The notes beneath the pieces are model-generated. The model saw nothing but the letters and a program-made list of their open reading frames with translations. It had not been told where the DNA came from and made no database searches. Below are positions 31,555 to 42,009 of a stretch of DNA of 64,000 nt, in pieces. The position numbers and the translations under genes were made by a program. Where the stretch lies: positions 19,544,293 through 19,608,292 of the forward strand of contig NC_056047.1 of assembly GCF_004379255.2 (NCBI RefSeq), in the 5' to 3' direction. Within the stretch, counting starts at the first letter, position 1. Each line of letters starts with the position of its first letter. The DNA is from Salvia splendens. Lineage: Eukaryota > Streptophyta > Magnoliopsida > Lamiales > Lamiaceae.

Positions 31555-32110
31555 TGTTGGGATTCGCACACACACAAGGCTTTCACACACTCAAGAAGAT
31601 CACACACACACTCACTGTTGTATGAGATCACACAATGCAGAAACACACACACTCACACTTTGAGTATTGAAGATGATAATCTTGGAGAGAAACTGGAAAA
31701 CTCTTTATTGATAAAACTCCTACTCTTTACTCTTACTCTAAACTACATACACGGTTTTTGAGCTATTTAAAGCTCTACAATCAAGTAGCAACTGCTACTA
31801 ACTAACTACAACAAGAATCAAGAAAACAAGAAGAATAACCGCTACACCTCGGCTAACTAACTGCTGCTCCAACGGCTAGTTCGGCTAGGTTGCTTCTTCC
31901 TTCTCGGCTTAAGGCCGAACTCCCTTCTCGGCTCAAGACCGAACTCCCTTCTCGGCTCAAGACCGAACTCTCTTCTCGGTTCACAACCGAACTCCCTTCT
32001 AGCCGAGCTTACCGAACTCCCTTCTAGCCGAGCTTACCGAACTCCCTTCTAGCCGAACTTACCTTCTTCTGCCTTCTTCTTCCAACTGAAATGAGCACTC
32101 CATTATTACA
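31555..32110 (-). repeat. Array LTR 2 (556 bp)
   Basis: Shared between copies 1 and 2: it is the 5' LTR of copy 1 and the 3' LTR of copy 2. It has a private G-to-A change in the last repeat unit (CCGAACTTACC near 32055) compared with LTRs 1, 3 and 4. Confidence 0.95.
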
Positions 32111-34663
32111 ATTCTCCACCTGAGGGCTCATCTCAGTTCTTGCACAAACATTGATCAACTTCTTGCAATGATCAAAATTGTCTCTACCTAGAGACTTTGT
32201 TAGCATGTCAGCCGGATTGTGCAAGGTGTTAATCTTAATCACCTTCACTCTCCCCTTCTCAATCTCGTCTCTAATAAAATGCAACTTTATGTCTATGTGC
32301 TTGCTCCTTTCATGAAAACCCGGATGTTTAGCCAAGCACATAGCTGAGCTGCTGTCACAATGAATCACCATTGTCTTTTGGTCAAAACCAAAGTCAGAAA
32401 TCACTCCCTGAATCCAAAAACTCTCCTGTACAGCTGCAGTGAGAGCTATATACTCTGATTCTGTTGTTGAGAGAGCAACAACACTTTGCAAACCTGATTT
32501 CCAGCTGATTACAGTTCCAAACATGGTGAAAAGATAACCTGTTTGGGACTTTCTGTTGTCCAGGTTTGCAGCATAGTCTGCATCACAATAGCCCTGCACA
32601 ACCTCCTCAGATTCACCTTCCCAGCCATTGAAGACAATTCCCCAGCCACTGGTTGACTTCATGTACCTCAATATCCACTTAAGAGCATTCCAATGCTCCT
32701 TCCCCGGGTCAGCCATGTATCTGCTAGTCACTGAGATAGCATGTGCCAGATCTGGTCTGGTACAGATCATAGTATACATAACACTTCCAACCACACTAGC
32801 ATAAGGAATAGACTCCATCTCCTCAGCCTCTTGCTTAGATTTAGGGGCCTGCTCCTTTGAAAGCTTAAAACTCTGGGACAGAGGAGTTGATGCAGCTTTT
32901 GCATTTTCCATTTTGAATCTCTGCAAAACTTTCTCAATATAGTCAGTTTGCAGCATCCACAGCTTCTTGCAGCCTCTATCTCTCTGAATATGTATGCCTA
33001 GGATCTTCCTTGACTCTCCTAGATCCTTCATTTCAAAGCTTGACTTCAGATCTTGTTTAACTTTCTGAATTTCTGTCATAGAAGGCCCTGCAAGTAGCAT
33101 ATCATCCACATAGAGTAATAGGTAGGCAATGGGAGTCCTGCCTGCCTTCTTGATGTAAATACAATCATCATATTCTGACTTGGAGAAGCCAATCTTCTTC
33201 ATCTGTGCATCAAACTTCTTATTCCACTGTCTAGGACTTTGCTTAAGTCCATAAAGACTTTTCTGTAACAGGCACACCTTGCCTTCTTCTCCAATCTTCA
33301 CATAGCCCTCTGGCTGTTCCATGAAGATAGTTTCCTCTAAATCTCCATTGAGGAAGGCTGTCTTCACATCAAGCTGTTGTAGCTCCCAGTTAAGCTGATT
33401 CACCACAGCCAATAGGATCCTAATTGAAGTGTGCTTCACAACAGGTGCAAACACTTCATTGAAATCGATTCCCTCCTGCTGTGTAAAGCCTCTAGCCACC
33501 AGCCTTGCCTTGAACCTGACTCTATCCTTATCAGTGGTCTCAATCTTTCTTTTAAACAACCACTTACAGCTTACCAGCCTCCTTTCCTTACCATCTGTAC
33601 TCAGCTTGGATTTGTCCACCAAAATCCATGTTTTGTTCTTGAGTAAAGACTCTATTTCCTCATTCATGGCTTCAATCCATCTTTCTCTATCTTTACTCTG
33701 CATAGCTTCTTTATATGTGAGTGGATCTGCACCATCAATACTTTCAGCTGCACACAGAGCATAATACACAACATCAGAGAACTTTGTTGGTGGCCTTGTT
33801 TCTCTTCTAACTCTGTCCCTTGCAAGCTGATAGTCTCTGATAGAGTCTGATATAGACTCACCAGCCTGTTTGCCCTGAGTTGGAGCCTCTTCTTTATCTG
33901 AATTAGACTCACTCCCTGAGTCAGTGACTCCACCTGCTCCTAGGCCAACCCCCACAGGCTCCACCTTGAAGAAATCACCCTCATCTTCACTGGAGTCCAG
34001 CTTATCTTTCAGGTATGGCATCTGATCCTCCAAGAACACCACATCCCTACTCACCAAGACCTTCTGCTTACCGGGCTCAATACACCAGAGCCTATACCCC
34101 TTAACACCCCTCTGATACCCCAACATAATACATTTCAGAGCCCTAGCTTCAAGCTTGCTTTGCCTAGCATGAGCATAGGCCACACACCCAAACACCTTGT
34201 ACTTTGAGTAGTCACTATGAGCTCCATACCACATGTAATCAGGAGTTTCAGATTTCAGGGCAGTAGATGGGCATTTATTGATAAGATAGGCTGCTGTATA
34301 CACAGCCTCACCCCAGAACCTGCTGCTCAAACCAGAACCAAGAAGTAGGCACCTCACCCTCTCTAGGATTGTCCTATTCATCCTCTCCACAACACCATTT
34401 TGCTGAGGATTACCAGGAACAGTCCGGTGCCTCTTCATACCCTTCTCTTTACAAAACAGATCAAACTCAGCAGACAAGAACTCTAGGCCATTGTCTGTTC
34501 TTAAGCATTTAACACTTCTACCCTTCTCTAGCTCAACCTCCTTACACCATATCTTGAACTTTGTGAGTGTTTCAGATTTTTCTTTAAGAATATATACCCA
34601 CAACTTCCTTGTATAGTCATCAATGATAGCTAGATAATACTTTCCTCCACCAATTGAACACAC
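32024..34663 (-). CDS. Array copy 2 pol frame, defective
   Basis: 879 codons with the same integrase, RT and RNase H blocks as copy 1 and the same frameshift separation from gag-protease. Residues 126 Tyr, 265 Lys, 425 Asn and 765 Met agree with copy 3. Tyr126 (AAYLINK) is the usual family residue, so copy 1 is derived there, whereas Asn425 (NQLNWELQQLD) looks derived in copies 2 and 3. The last 28 or so residues are encoded in LTR 2. Confidence 0.9.
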   Translation of the reverse strand: MCSIGGGKYYLAIIDDYTRKLWVYILKEKSETLTKFKIWCKEVELEKGRSVKCLRTDNGLEFLSAEFDLFCKEKGMKRHRTVPGNPQQNGVVERMNRTILERVRCLLLGSGLSSRFWGEAVYTAAYLINKCPSTALKSETPDYMWYGAHSDYSKYKVFGCVAYAHARQSKLEARALKCIMLGYQRGVKGYRLWCIEPGKQKVLVSRDVVFLEDQMPYLKDKLDSSEDEGDFFKVEPVGVGLGAGGVTDSGSESNSDKEEAPTQGKQAGESISDSIRDYQLARDRVRRETRPPTKFSDVVYYALCAAESIDGADPLTYKEAMQSKDRERWIEAMNEEIESLLKNKTWILVDKSKLSTDGKERRLVSCKWLFKRKIETTDKDRVRFKARLVARGFTQQEGIDFNEVFAPVVKHTSIRILLAVVNQLNWELQQLDVKTAFLNGDLEETIFMEQPEGYVKIGEEGKVCLLQKSLYGLKQSPRQWNKKFDAQMKKIGFSKSEYDDCIYIKKAGRTPIAYLLLYVDDMLLAGPSMTEIQKVKQDLKSSFEMKDLGESRKILGIHIQRDRGCKKLWMLQTDYIEKVLQRFKMENAKAASTPLSQSFKLSKEQAPKSKQEAEEMESIPYASVVGSVMYTMICTRPDLAHAISVTSRYMADPGKEHWNALKWILRYMKSTSGWGIVFNGWEGESEEVVQGYCDADYAANLDNRKSQTGYLFTMFGTVISWKSGLQSVVALSTTESEYIALTAAVQESFWIQGVISDFGFDQKTMVIHCDSSSAMCLAKHPGFHERSKHIDIKLHFIRDEIEKGRVKVIKINTLHNPADMLTKSLGRDNFDHCKKLINVCARTEMSPQVENCNNGVLISVGRRRQKKVSSARREFGKLG
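32111..32123 (-). other. Polypurine tract, array copy 2
   Basis: Same sequence and position relative to LTR 2 as in copy 1. Confidence 0.85.
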
Positions 34664-34769
34664 CGGTGAAGGCCCCCAAAGATCACTATGTATGTAGTCT
34701 AAAGGGGCTGTAGAAGAGTGAATACCTGTAGGATAGGGTGCCTTCTTTGCTTTTCCAAGTATACACTGC

Positions 34770-36095
34770 TCACAGGGGTCCCTTCTTGATGAGTTCTTTC
34801 AAGCTTCCTTCTGCTGGATGGCCCAGCCTCTTGTGCCATAGCATTAGGGAATCATCTGACACAGCATTGCTTTCTCCATCAACAGCCTTAGCCTTCAGAT
34901 AATAGAGAATATGCTCTCTGTCAGCCTCCATCATCACTGCATCTCCAGATTTAACAAACAATTTTCCTTGACTCATCAATATGGTGAACCCCCTCTGCTC
35001 CAGCATTCCCAATGAGATGAGATTCCTCTTCACTTCTGGAATATACCTCACCCCAGTTAGGATCTTTATAGAGCCATCTTGTAGGCTTAGCTTTACCTTC
35101 CCTATTCCTCTGATCTGACAAATGTGATTATTACCCAGCACCACAGTGCCGGCTGCTTCTTGAAGGTCATGAAACCAGCTCCTATTTGGGCACATATGGA
35201 AGCTGCACCCTGAGTCCATAATCCACCTATGACTGACCCCACTGTCACTAATATTCATAAGTTGAGCCGGGGGATCAGCACTCTCCACACAATCAGATTG
35301 GTTGTGTCCCTCAGAGGCCATCTTTCTCTTCCATGCATGACAATCTTTCTTCAAATGTCCAGGTTTCTTGCACCAATAGCAAGCTCTGGTTTCCTTCTGA
35401 GCATCAGAACTTGAGGGTTTAGGGCCCTCAAACTTCTTCTTGAAGTTCTGCTTCTTGAACTTCTTCACATTCAAGGCCTCTGCAGCTTGAACATTGGAGC
35501 TTGCAGAGCCTCTGTTGGCTGTCTTCTGGAGTTCTTTGGCCATCAAGGCTGAATAGACTTCTGCATAGGTGATAGGTTTATCTCTTCCATAGATAATTGC
35601 ATCACTTAACTGGTCATACGAGCTAGGCAAGGCATTCAATGTGAGAATGGCCTTATCCTCATCTGAAATCTTGACATCAACAGATCCCAGGTCATCAATG
35701 ATCTTGTTGAACTCCTCTAGCTGCTCAATGATGGACCTATCTCCAGAAAAACTATAGGCATACAGCCTCTTCTTGAGATACAGCCGGTTAGCCAAGGATT
35801 TGGCCAAGTAAACTTCATCCAACTTGTCCAAGATCTCCACCGCAGTCTTGGCTTCTTGAACATCCCTCAAGACCTTATCTCCAAGGCACAGAATCACTGC
35901 AGAATGTGCCTTGAGCTGCATCTCCTCCATCTTTGCCTGAGCTTTATCATCAAGCACTGGAGCCTTTCCTTTCTCCTCTGGTTTTGCAAGAACTGCGGCC
36001 AAGCCCTGTTGAATCAAAAACGCCTTCATCTTCATCTTCCACAGGCTATAATCATTCTTGCCTGTGAACTTTTCTGCATCAAGCCTTGCTGCCAT
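34770..36095 (-). CDS. Array copy 2 gag-protease frame
   Basis: 441 codons, with translated sequence identical to copy 1: gag, CCHC knuckle, DSG protease and the start of the integrase zinc finger, then the same TGA stop (34770-34772) produced by the 1-nt shift. Confidence 0.9.
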   Translation of the reverse strand: MAARLDAEKFTGKNDYSLWKMKMKAFLIQQGLAAVLAKPEEKGKAPVLDDKAQAKMEEMQLKAHSAVILCLGDKVLRDVQEAKTAVEILDKLDEVYLAKSLANRLYLKKRLYAYSFSGDRSIIEQLEEFNKIIDDLGSVDVKISDEDKAILTLNALPSSYDQLSDAIIYGRDKPITYAEVYSALMAKELQKTANRGSASSNVQAAEALNVKKFKKQNFKKKFEGPKPSSSDAQKETRACYWCKKPGHLKKDCHAWKRKMASEGHNQSDCVESADPPAQLMNISDSGVSHRWIMDSGCSFHMCPNRSWFHDLQEAAGTVVLGNNHICQIRGIGKVKLSLQDGSIKILTGVRYIPEVKRNLISLGMLEQRGFTILMSQGKLFVKSGDAVMMEADREHILYYLKAKAVDGESNAVSDDSLMLWHKRLGHPAEGSLKELIKKGPL

Positions 36096-36146
36096 CTCTG
36101 AAACCGTTTGATCCTCTGCAAATCAGCTTCAATATCCCTTCCCACA

Positions 36147-36156
36147 GACGGCGCCA
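36147..36156 (-). other. Putative primer binding site, array copy 2
   Basis: TGGCGCCGTC on the minus strand, two bases inside LTR 3; same as copy 1. Confidence 0.6.
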
Positions 36157-36158
36157 CT

Positions 36159-36714
36159 TGTTGGGATTCGCACACACACAAGGCTTTCACACACTCAAGA
36201 AGATCACACACACACTCACTGTTGTATGAGATCACACAATGCAGAAACACACACACTCACACTTTGAGTATTGAAGATGATAATCTTGGAGAGAAACTGG
36301 AAAACTCTTTATTGATAAAACTCCTACTCTTTACTCTTACTCTAAACTACATACACGGTTTTTGAGCTATTTAAAGCTCTACAATCAAGTAGCAACTGCT
36401 ACTAACTAACTACAACAAGAATCAAGAAAACAAGAAGAATAACCGCTACACCTCGGCTAACTAACTGCTGCTCCAACGGCTAGTTCGGCTAGGTTGCTTC
36501 TTCCTTCTCGGCTTAAGGCCGAACTCCCTTCTCGGCTCAAGACCGAACTCCCTTCTCGGCTCAAGACCGAACTCTCTTCTCGGTTCACAACCGAACTCCC
36601 TTCTAGCCGAGCTTACCGAACTCCCTTCTAGCCGAGCTTACCGAACTCCCTTCTAGCCGAGCTTACCTTCTTCTGCCTTCTTCTTCCAACTGAAATGAGC
36701 ACTCCATTATTACA
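36159..36714 (-). repeat. Array LTR 3 (556 bp)
   Basis: Shared between copies 2 and 3. I see no difference from LTR 4 in the repeat tract, suggesting very recent duplication. Confidence 0.95.
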
Positions 36715-39267
36715 ATTCTCCACCTGAGGGCTCATCTCAGTTCTTGCACAAACATTGATCAACTTCTTGCAATGATCAAAATTGTCTCTACCTAGAGACT
36801 TTGTTAGCATGTCAGCCGGATTGTGCAAGGTGTTAATCTTAATCACCTTCACTCTCCCCTTCTCAATCTCGTCTCTAATAAAATGCAACTTTATGTCTAT
36901 GTGCTTGCTCCTTTCATGAAAACCCGGATGTTTAGCCAAGCACATAGCTGAGCTGCTGTCACAATGAATCACCATTGTCTTTTGGTCAAAACCAAAGTCA
37001 GAAATCACTCCCTGAATCCAAAAACTCTCCTGTACAGCTGCAGTGAGAGCTATATACTCTGATTCTGTTGTTGAGAGAGCAACAACACTTTGCAAACCTG
37101 ATTTCCAGCTGATTACAGTTCCAAACATGGTGAAAAGATAACCTGTTTGGGACTTTCTGTTGTCCAGGTTTGCAGCATAGTCTGCATCACAATAGCCCTG
37201 CACAACCTCCTCAGATTCACCTTCCCAGCCATTGAAGACAATTCCCCAGCCACTGGTTGACTTCATGTACCTCAATATCCACTTAAGAGCATTCCAATGC
37301 TCCTTCCCCGGGTCAGCCATGTATCTGCTAGTCACTGAGATAGCATGTGCCAGATCTGGTCTGGTACAGATCATAGTATACATAACACTTCCAACCACAC
37401 TAGCATAAGGAATAGACTCCATCTCCTCAGCCTCTTGCTTAGATTTAGGGGCCTGCTCCTTTGAAAGCTTAAAACTCTGGGACAGAGGAGTTGATGCAGC
37501 TTTTGCATTTTCCATTTTGAATCTCTGCAAAACTTTCTCAATATAGTCAGTTTGCAGCATCCACAGCTTCTTGCAGCCTCTATCTCTCTGAATATGTATG
37601 CCTAGGATCTTCCTTGACTCTCCTAGATCCTTCATTTCAAAGCTTGACTTCAGATCTTGTTTAACTTTCTGAATTTCTGTCATAGAAGGCCCTGCAAGTA
37701 GCATATCATCCACATAGAGTAATAGGTAGGCAATGGGAGTCCTGCCTGCCTTCTTGATGTAAATACAATCATCATATTCTGACTTGGAGAAGCCAATCTT
37801 CTTCATCTGTGCATCAAACTTCTTATTCCACTGTCTAGGACTTTGCTTAAGTCCATAAAGACTTTTCTGTAACAGGCACACCTTGCCTTCTTCTCCAATC
37901 TTCACATAGCCCTCTGGCTGTTCCATGAAGATAGTTTCCTCTAAATCTCCATTGAGGAAGGCTGTCTTCACATCAAGCTGTTGTAGCTCCCAGTTAAGCT
38001 GATTCACCACAGCCAATAGGATCCTAATTGAAGTGTGCTTCACAACAGGTGCAAACACTTCATTGAAATCGATTCCCTCCTGCTGTGTAAAGCCTCTAGC
38101 CACCAGCCTTGCCTTGAACCTGACTCTATCCTTATCAGTGGTCTCAATCTTTCTTTTAAACAACCACTTACAGCTTACCAGCCTCCTTTCCTTACCATCT
38201 GTACTCAGCTTGGATTTGTCCACCAAAATCCATGTTTTGTTCTTGAGTAAAGACTCTATTTCCTCATTCATGGCTTCAATCCATCTTTCTCTATCTTTAC
38301 TCTGCATAGCTTCTTTATATGTGAGTGGATCTGCACCATCAATACTTTCAGCTGCACACAGAGCATAATACACAACATCAGAGAACTTTGTTGGTGGCCT
38401 TGTTTCTCTTCTAACTCTGTCCCTTGCAAGCTGATAGTCTCTGATAGAGTCTGATATAGACTCACCAGCCTGTTTGCCCTGAGTTGGAGCCTCTTCTTTA
38501 TCTGAATTAGACTCACTCCCTGAGTCAGTGACTCCACCTGCTCCTAGGCCAACCCCCACAGGCTCCACCTTGAAGAAATCACCCTCATCTTCACTGGAGT
38601 CCAGCTTATCTTTCAGGTATGGCATCTGATCCTCCAAGAACACCACATCCCTACTCACCAAGACCTTCTGCTTACCGGGCTCAATACACCAGAGCCTATA
38701 CCCCTTAACACCCCTCTGATACCCCAACATAATACATTTCAGAGCCCTAGCTTCAAGCTTGCTTTGCCTAGCATGAGCATAGGCCACACACCCAAACACC
38801 TTGTACTTTGAGTAGTCACTATGAGCTCCATACCACATGTAATCAGGAGTTTCAGATTTCAGGGCAGTAGATGGGCATTTATTGATAAGATAGGCTGCTG
38901 TATACACAGCCTCACCCCAGAACCTGCTGCTCAAACCAGAACCAAGAAGTAGGCACCTCACCCTCTCTAGGATTGTCCTATTCATCCTCTCCACAACACC
39001 ATTTTGCTGAGGATTACCAGGAACAGTCCGGTGCCTCTTCATACCCTTCTCTTTACAAAACAGATCAAACTCAGCAGACAAGAACTCTAGGCCATTGTCT
39101 GTTCTTAAGCATTTAACACTTCTACCCTTCTCTAGCTCAACCTCCTTACACCATATCTTGAACTTTGTGAGTGTTTCAGATTTTTCTTTAAGAATATATA
39201 CCCACAACTTCCTTGTATAGTCATCAATGATAGCTAGATAATACTTTCCTCCACCAATTGAACACAC
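36628..39267 (-). CDS. Array copy 3 pol frame, defective
   Basis: 879 codons; the translated sequence is the same as copy 2 throughout. Integrase, RT (YVDD 518-521) and RNase H blocks are intact, but it is separated from gag-protease by the same frameshift. Confidence 0.9.
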   Translation of the reverse strand: MCSIGGGKYYLAIIDDYTRKLWVYILKEKSETLTKFKIWCKEVELEKGRSVKCLRTDNGLEFLSAEFDLFCKEKGMKRHRTVPGNPQQNGVVERMNRTILERVRCLLLGSGLSSRFWGEAVYTAAYLINKCPSTALKSETPDYMWYGAHSDYSKYKVFGCVAYAHARQSKLEARALKCIMLGYQRGVKGYRLWCIEPGKQKVLVSRDVVFLEDQMPYLKDKLDSSEDEGDFFKVEPVGVGLGAGGVTDSGSESNSDKEEAPTQGKQAGESISDSIRDYQLARDRVRRETRPPTKFSDVVYYALCAAESIDGADPLTYKEAMQSKDRERWIEAMNEEIESLLKNKTWILVDKSKLSTDGKERRLVSCKWLFKRKIETTDKDRVRFKARLVARGFTQQEGIDFNEVFAPVVKHTSIRILLAVVNQLNWELQQLDVKTAFLNGDLEETIFMEQPEGYVKIGEEGKVCLLQKSLYGLKQSPRQWNKKFDAQMKKIGFSKSEYDDCIYIKKAGRTPIAYLLLYVDDMLLAGPSMTEIQKVKQDLKSSFEMKDLGESRKILGIHIQRDRGCKKLWMLQTDYIEKVLQRFKMENAKAASTPLSQSFKLSKEQAPKSKQEAEEMESIPYASVVGSVMYTMICTRPDLAHAISVTSRYMADPGKEHWNALKWILRYMKSTSGWGIVFNGWEGESEEVVQGYCDADYAANLDNRKSQTGYLFTMFGTVISWKSGLQSVVALSTTESEYIALTAAVQESFWIQGVISDFGFDQKTMVIHCDSSSAMCLAKHPGFHERSKHIDIKLHFIRDEIEKGRVKVIKINTLHNPADMLTKSLGRDNFDHCKKLINVCARTEMSPQVENCNNGVLISVGRRRQKKVSSARREFGKLG
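36715..36727 (-). other. Polypurine tract, array copy 3
   Basis: Same as in copies 1 and 2, next to LTR 3. Confidence 0.85.
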
Positions 39268-39373
39268 CGGTGAAGGCCCCCAAAGATCACTATGTATGTA
39301 GTCTAAAGGGGCTGTAGAAGAGTGAATACCTGTAGGATAGGGTGCCTTCTTTGCTTTTCCAAGTATACACTGC

Positions 39374-40699
39374 TCACAGGGGTCCCTTCTTGATGAGTTC
39401 TTTCAAGCTTCCTTCTGCTGGATGGCCCAGCCTCTTGTGCCATAGCATTAGGGAATCATCTGACACAGCATTGCTTTCTCCATCAACAGCCTTAGCCTTC
39501 AGATAATAGAGAATATGCTCTCTGTCAGCCTCCATCATCACTGCATCTCCAGATTTAACAAACAATTTTCCTTGACTCATCAATATGGTGAACCCCCTCT
39601 GCTCCAGCATTCCCAATGAGATGAGATTCCTCTTCACTTCTGGAATATACCTCACCCCAGTTAGGATCTTTATAGAGCCATCTTGTAGGCTTAGCTTTAC
39701 CTTCCCTATTCCTCTGATCTGACAAATGTGATTATTACCCAGCACCACAGTGCCGGCTGCTTCTTGAAGGTCATGAAACCAGCTCCTATTTGGGCACATA
39801 TGGAAGCTGCACCCTGAGTCCATAATCCACCTATGACTGACCCCACTGTCACTAATATTCATAAGTTGAGCCGGGGGATCAGCACTCTCCACACAATCAG
39901 ATTGGTTGTGTCCCTCAGAGGCCATCTTTCTCTTCCATGCATGACAATCTTTCTTCAAATGTCCAGGTTTCTTGCACCAATAGCAAGCTCTGGTTTCCTT
40001 CTGAGCATCAGAACTTGAGGGTTTAGGGCCCTCAAACTTCTTCTTGAAGTTCTGCTTCTTGAACTTCTTCACATTCAAGGCCTCTGCAGCTTGAACATTG
40101 GAGCTTGCAGAGCCTCTGTTGGCTGTCTTCTGGAGTTCTTTGGCCATCAAGGCTGAATAGACTTCTGCATAGGTGATAGGTTTATCTCTTCCATAGATAA
40201 TTGCATCACTTAACTGGTCATACGAGCTAGGCAAGGCATTCAATGTGAGAATGGCCTTATCCTCATCTGAAATCTTGACATCAACAGATCCCAGGTCATC
40301 AATGATCTTGTTGAACTCCTCTAGCTGCTCAATGATGGACCTATCTCCAGAAAAACTATAGGCATACAGCCTCTTCTTGAGATACAGCCGGTTAGCCAAG
40401 GATTTGGCCAAGTAAACTTCATCCAACTTGTCCAAGATCTCCACCGCAGTCTTGGCTTCTTGAACATCCCTCAAGACCTTATCTCCAAGGCACAGAATCA
40501 CTGCAGAATGTGCCTTGAGCTGCATCTCCTCCATCTTTGCCTGAGCTTTATCATCAAGCACTGGAGCCTTTCCTTTCTCCTCTGGTTTTGCAAGAACTGC
40601 GGCCAAGCCCTGTTGAATCAAAAACGCCTTCATCTTCATCTTCCACAGGCTATAATCATTCTTGCCTGTGAACTTTTCTGCATCAAGCCTTGCTGCCAT
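39374..40699 (-). CDS. Array copy 3 gag-protease frame
   Basis: 441 codons, identical in translation to copies 1 and 2, ending at the same premature TGA (39374-39376). This copy is next to the outermost 5' LTR (LTR 4), so transcription from the array would start here. Confidence 0.9.
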   Translation of the reverse strand: MAARLDAEKFTGKNDYSLWKMKMKAFLIQQGLAAVLAKPEEKGKAPVLDDKAQAKMEEMQLKAHSAVILCLGDKVLRDVQEAKTAVEILDKLDEVYLAKSLANRLYLKKRLYAYSFSGDRSIIEQLEEFNKIIDDLGSVDVKISDEDKAILTLNALPSSYDQLSDAIIYGRDKPITYAEVYSALMAKELQKTANRGSASSNVQAAEALNVKKFKKQNFKKKFEGPKPSSSDAQKETRACYWCKKPGHLKKDCHAWKRKMASEGHNQSDCVESADPPAQLMNISDSGVSHRWIMDSGCSFHMCPNRSWFHDLQEAAGTVVLGNNHICQIRGIGKVKLSLQDGSIKILTGVRYIPEVKRNLISLGMLEQRGFTILMSQGKLFVKSGDAVMMEADREHILYYLKAKAVDGESNAVSDDSLMLWHKRLGHPAEGSLKELIKKGPL

Positions 40700-40750
40700 C
40701 TCTGAAACCGTTTGATCCTCTGCAAATCAGCTTCAATATCCCTTCCCACA

Positions 40751-40760
40751 GACGGCGCCA
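40751..40760 (-). other. Putative primer binding site, array copy 3
   Basis: TGGCGCCGTC on the minus strand next to LTR 4; same as in the other copies. Confidence 0.6.
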
Positions 40761-40762
40761 CT

Positions 40763-41318
40763 TGTTGGGATTCGCACACACACAAGGCTTTCACACACTC
40801 AAGAAGATCACACACACACTCACTGTTGTATGAGATCACACAATGCAGAAACACACACACTCACACTTTGAGTATTGAAGATGATAATCTTGGAGAGAAA
40901 CTGGAAAACTCTTTATTGATAAAACTCCTACTCTTTACTCTTACTCTAAACTACATACACGGTTTTTGAGCTATTTAAAGCTCTACAATCAAGTAGCAAC
41001 TGCTACTAACTAACTACAACAAGAATCAAGAAAACAAGAAGAATAACCGCTACACCTCGGCTAACTAACTGCTGCTCCAACGGCTAGTTCGGCTAGGTTG
41101 CTTCTTCCTTCTCGGCTTAAGGCCGAACTCCCTTCTCGGCTCAAGACCGAACTCCCTTCTCGGCTCAAGACCGAACTCTCTTCTCGGTTCACAACCGAAC
41201 TCCCTTCTAGCCGAGCTTACCGAACTCCCTTCTAGCCGAGCTTACCGAACTCCCTTCTAGCCGAGCTTACCTTCTTCTGCCTTCTTCTTCCAACTGAAAT
41301 GAGCACTCCATTATTACA
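40763..41318 (-). repeat. Array LTR 4 (556 bp), outermost 5' LTR
   Basis: Ends ATTACA at 41318 and is followed at once by the GTTAG target duplication. It carries the same 24-25-bp palindromic repeat tract as LTR 3. Confidence 0.95.
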
Positions 41319-41323
41319 GTTAG
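41319..41323. repeat. Target site duplication GTTAG of the copia array, right
   Basis: Second copy of GTTAG, followed by TGTTGCCACTACTG, the continuation of the NOT1-like intron seen uninterrupted at 43167 onward. Confidence 0.95.
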
Positions 41324-42009
41324 TGTTGCCACTACTGTAGCAAGGTGACTGATCTTTCTCATGATTTTAATTTTTTTGCAATGCAAGAATGGAAACTGCA
41401 GCTTGTTGCCACTATGTAGTAAATACTTTAACTACAATAGATGGAATCTAGACTACTTCGATTTCTGTATATTTGGTCAAGTTCCTCAACAATTTAATTT
41501 GACTTAACATCTCTTATATGCCGGTTAAGTAGTTTTGTACATAGTCTACTGTGTTTGAGTTTGTTTTCTTTACCTGTCTGTTTGATGATTATGATTGATA
41601 CAACAAAACAAATTCTGGTTTACTGAGTGAACATAAGAACAAATTAATAGTGTTGTAATATACTATTCAACATAACTATGAGTTGTAATGTTACCCTGTT
41701 CTAAAATTTTCAGTTTACCTATAATGTTTATCCTTTGTGAATGCTTCTGCTTCAGGATCAGTCATTAAGCATCAACGTGTGACTCACCTTACGCTGAGTA
41801 TTGCTTTACGAGCTGTTTTAGATGCTTTGAGTAAGCCTGCAGATTGGTAAGTTTGTCCCTTCCTCGGTTATCTGTGAATTCAGTCTGACCTTGGATTTAT
41901 GACATTGAGATGTTTTTCTCTGGGAGTAAGGCATTGGAGCAGTTTGTGGACCGTATCATTGAGTATTACTTCTCCAGTTTAGTTTTGACCACCTCACTAT
42001 TTATTACAG
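41324..42009 (+). pseudogene. NOT1: NOT1-like tandem repeat copy A, right part
   Basis: Continues copy A after the array. Exon 41756-41846 (acceptor TGCTTCAG, donor GTAAGT) reads GSVIKHQRVTHLTLSIALRA, the highly conserved plant NOT1 segment. Around 41920-41960 SKALEQFVDRIIE continues it. The copy then joins abruptly (41960-42009) to an N-terminal NOT1 exon, out of natural gene order; this is the duplication breakpoint, repeated at 43860-43904. Confidence 0.75.

Larger units (their letters stand above)
26947..41318 (-). mobile_element. Tandem Ty1/copia array: 4 LTRs and 3 internal domains
   Basis: LTRs at 26947-27506, 31555-32110, 36159-36714 and 40763-41318 alternate with internal domains 27507-31554, 32111-36158 and 36715-40762 (each 4048 bp), giving an exact 4604-bp period. 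A single 5-bp duplication GTTAG surrounds the whole 14,372-bp block, so it derives from one integration event followed by duplication, or from integration of a multimer. All copies are on the minus strand and share LTR ends TGTTGGG...ATTACA, a primer site and a polypurine tract. Protein motifs (LWKMKMKAFLIQQGL in gag; HAISVTSRYMADPGKEHW in RT-RNaseH) are close to the Tork/Tnt1 clade, by recall only. Confidence 0.95.

Noticed and set aside
26942..41323. Three independent, adjacent copia insertions
   Set aside because: LTRs are shared between units and there is only one target duplication, around the whole array.
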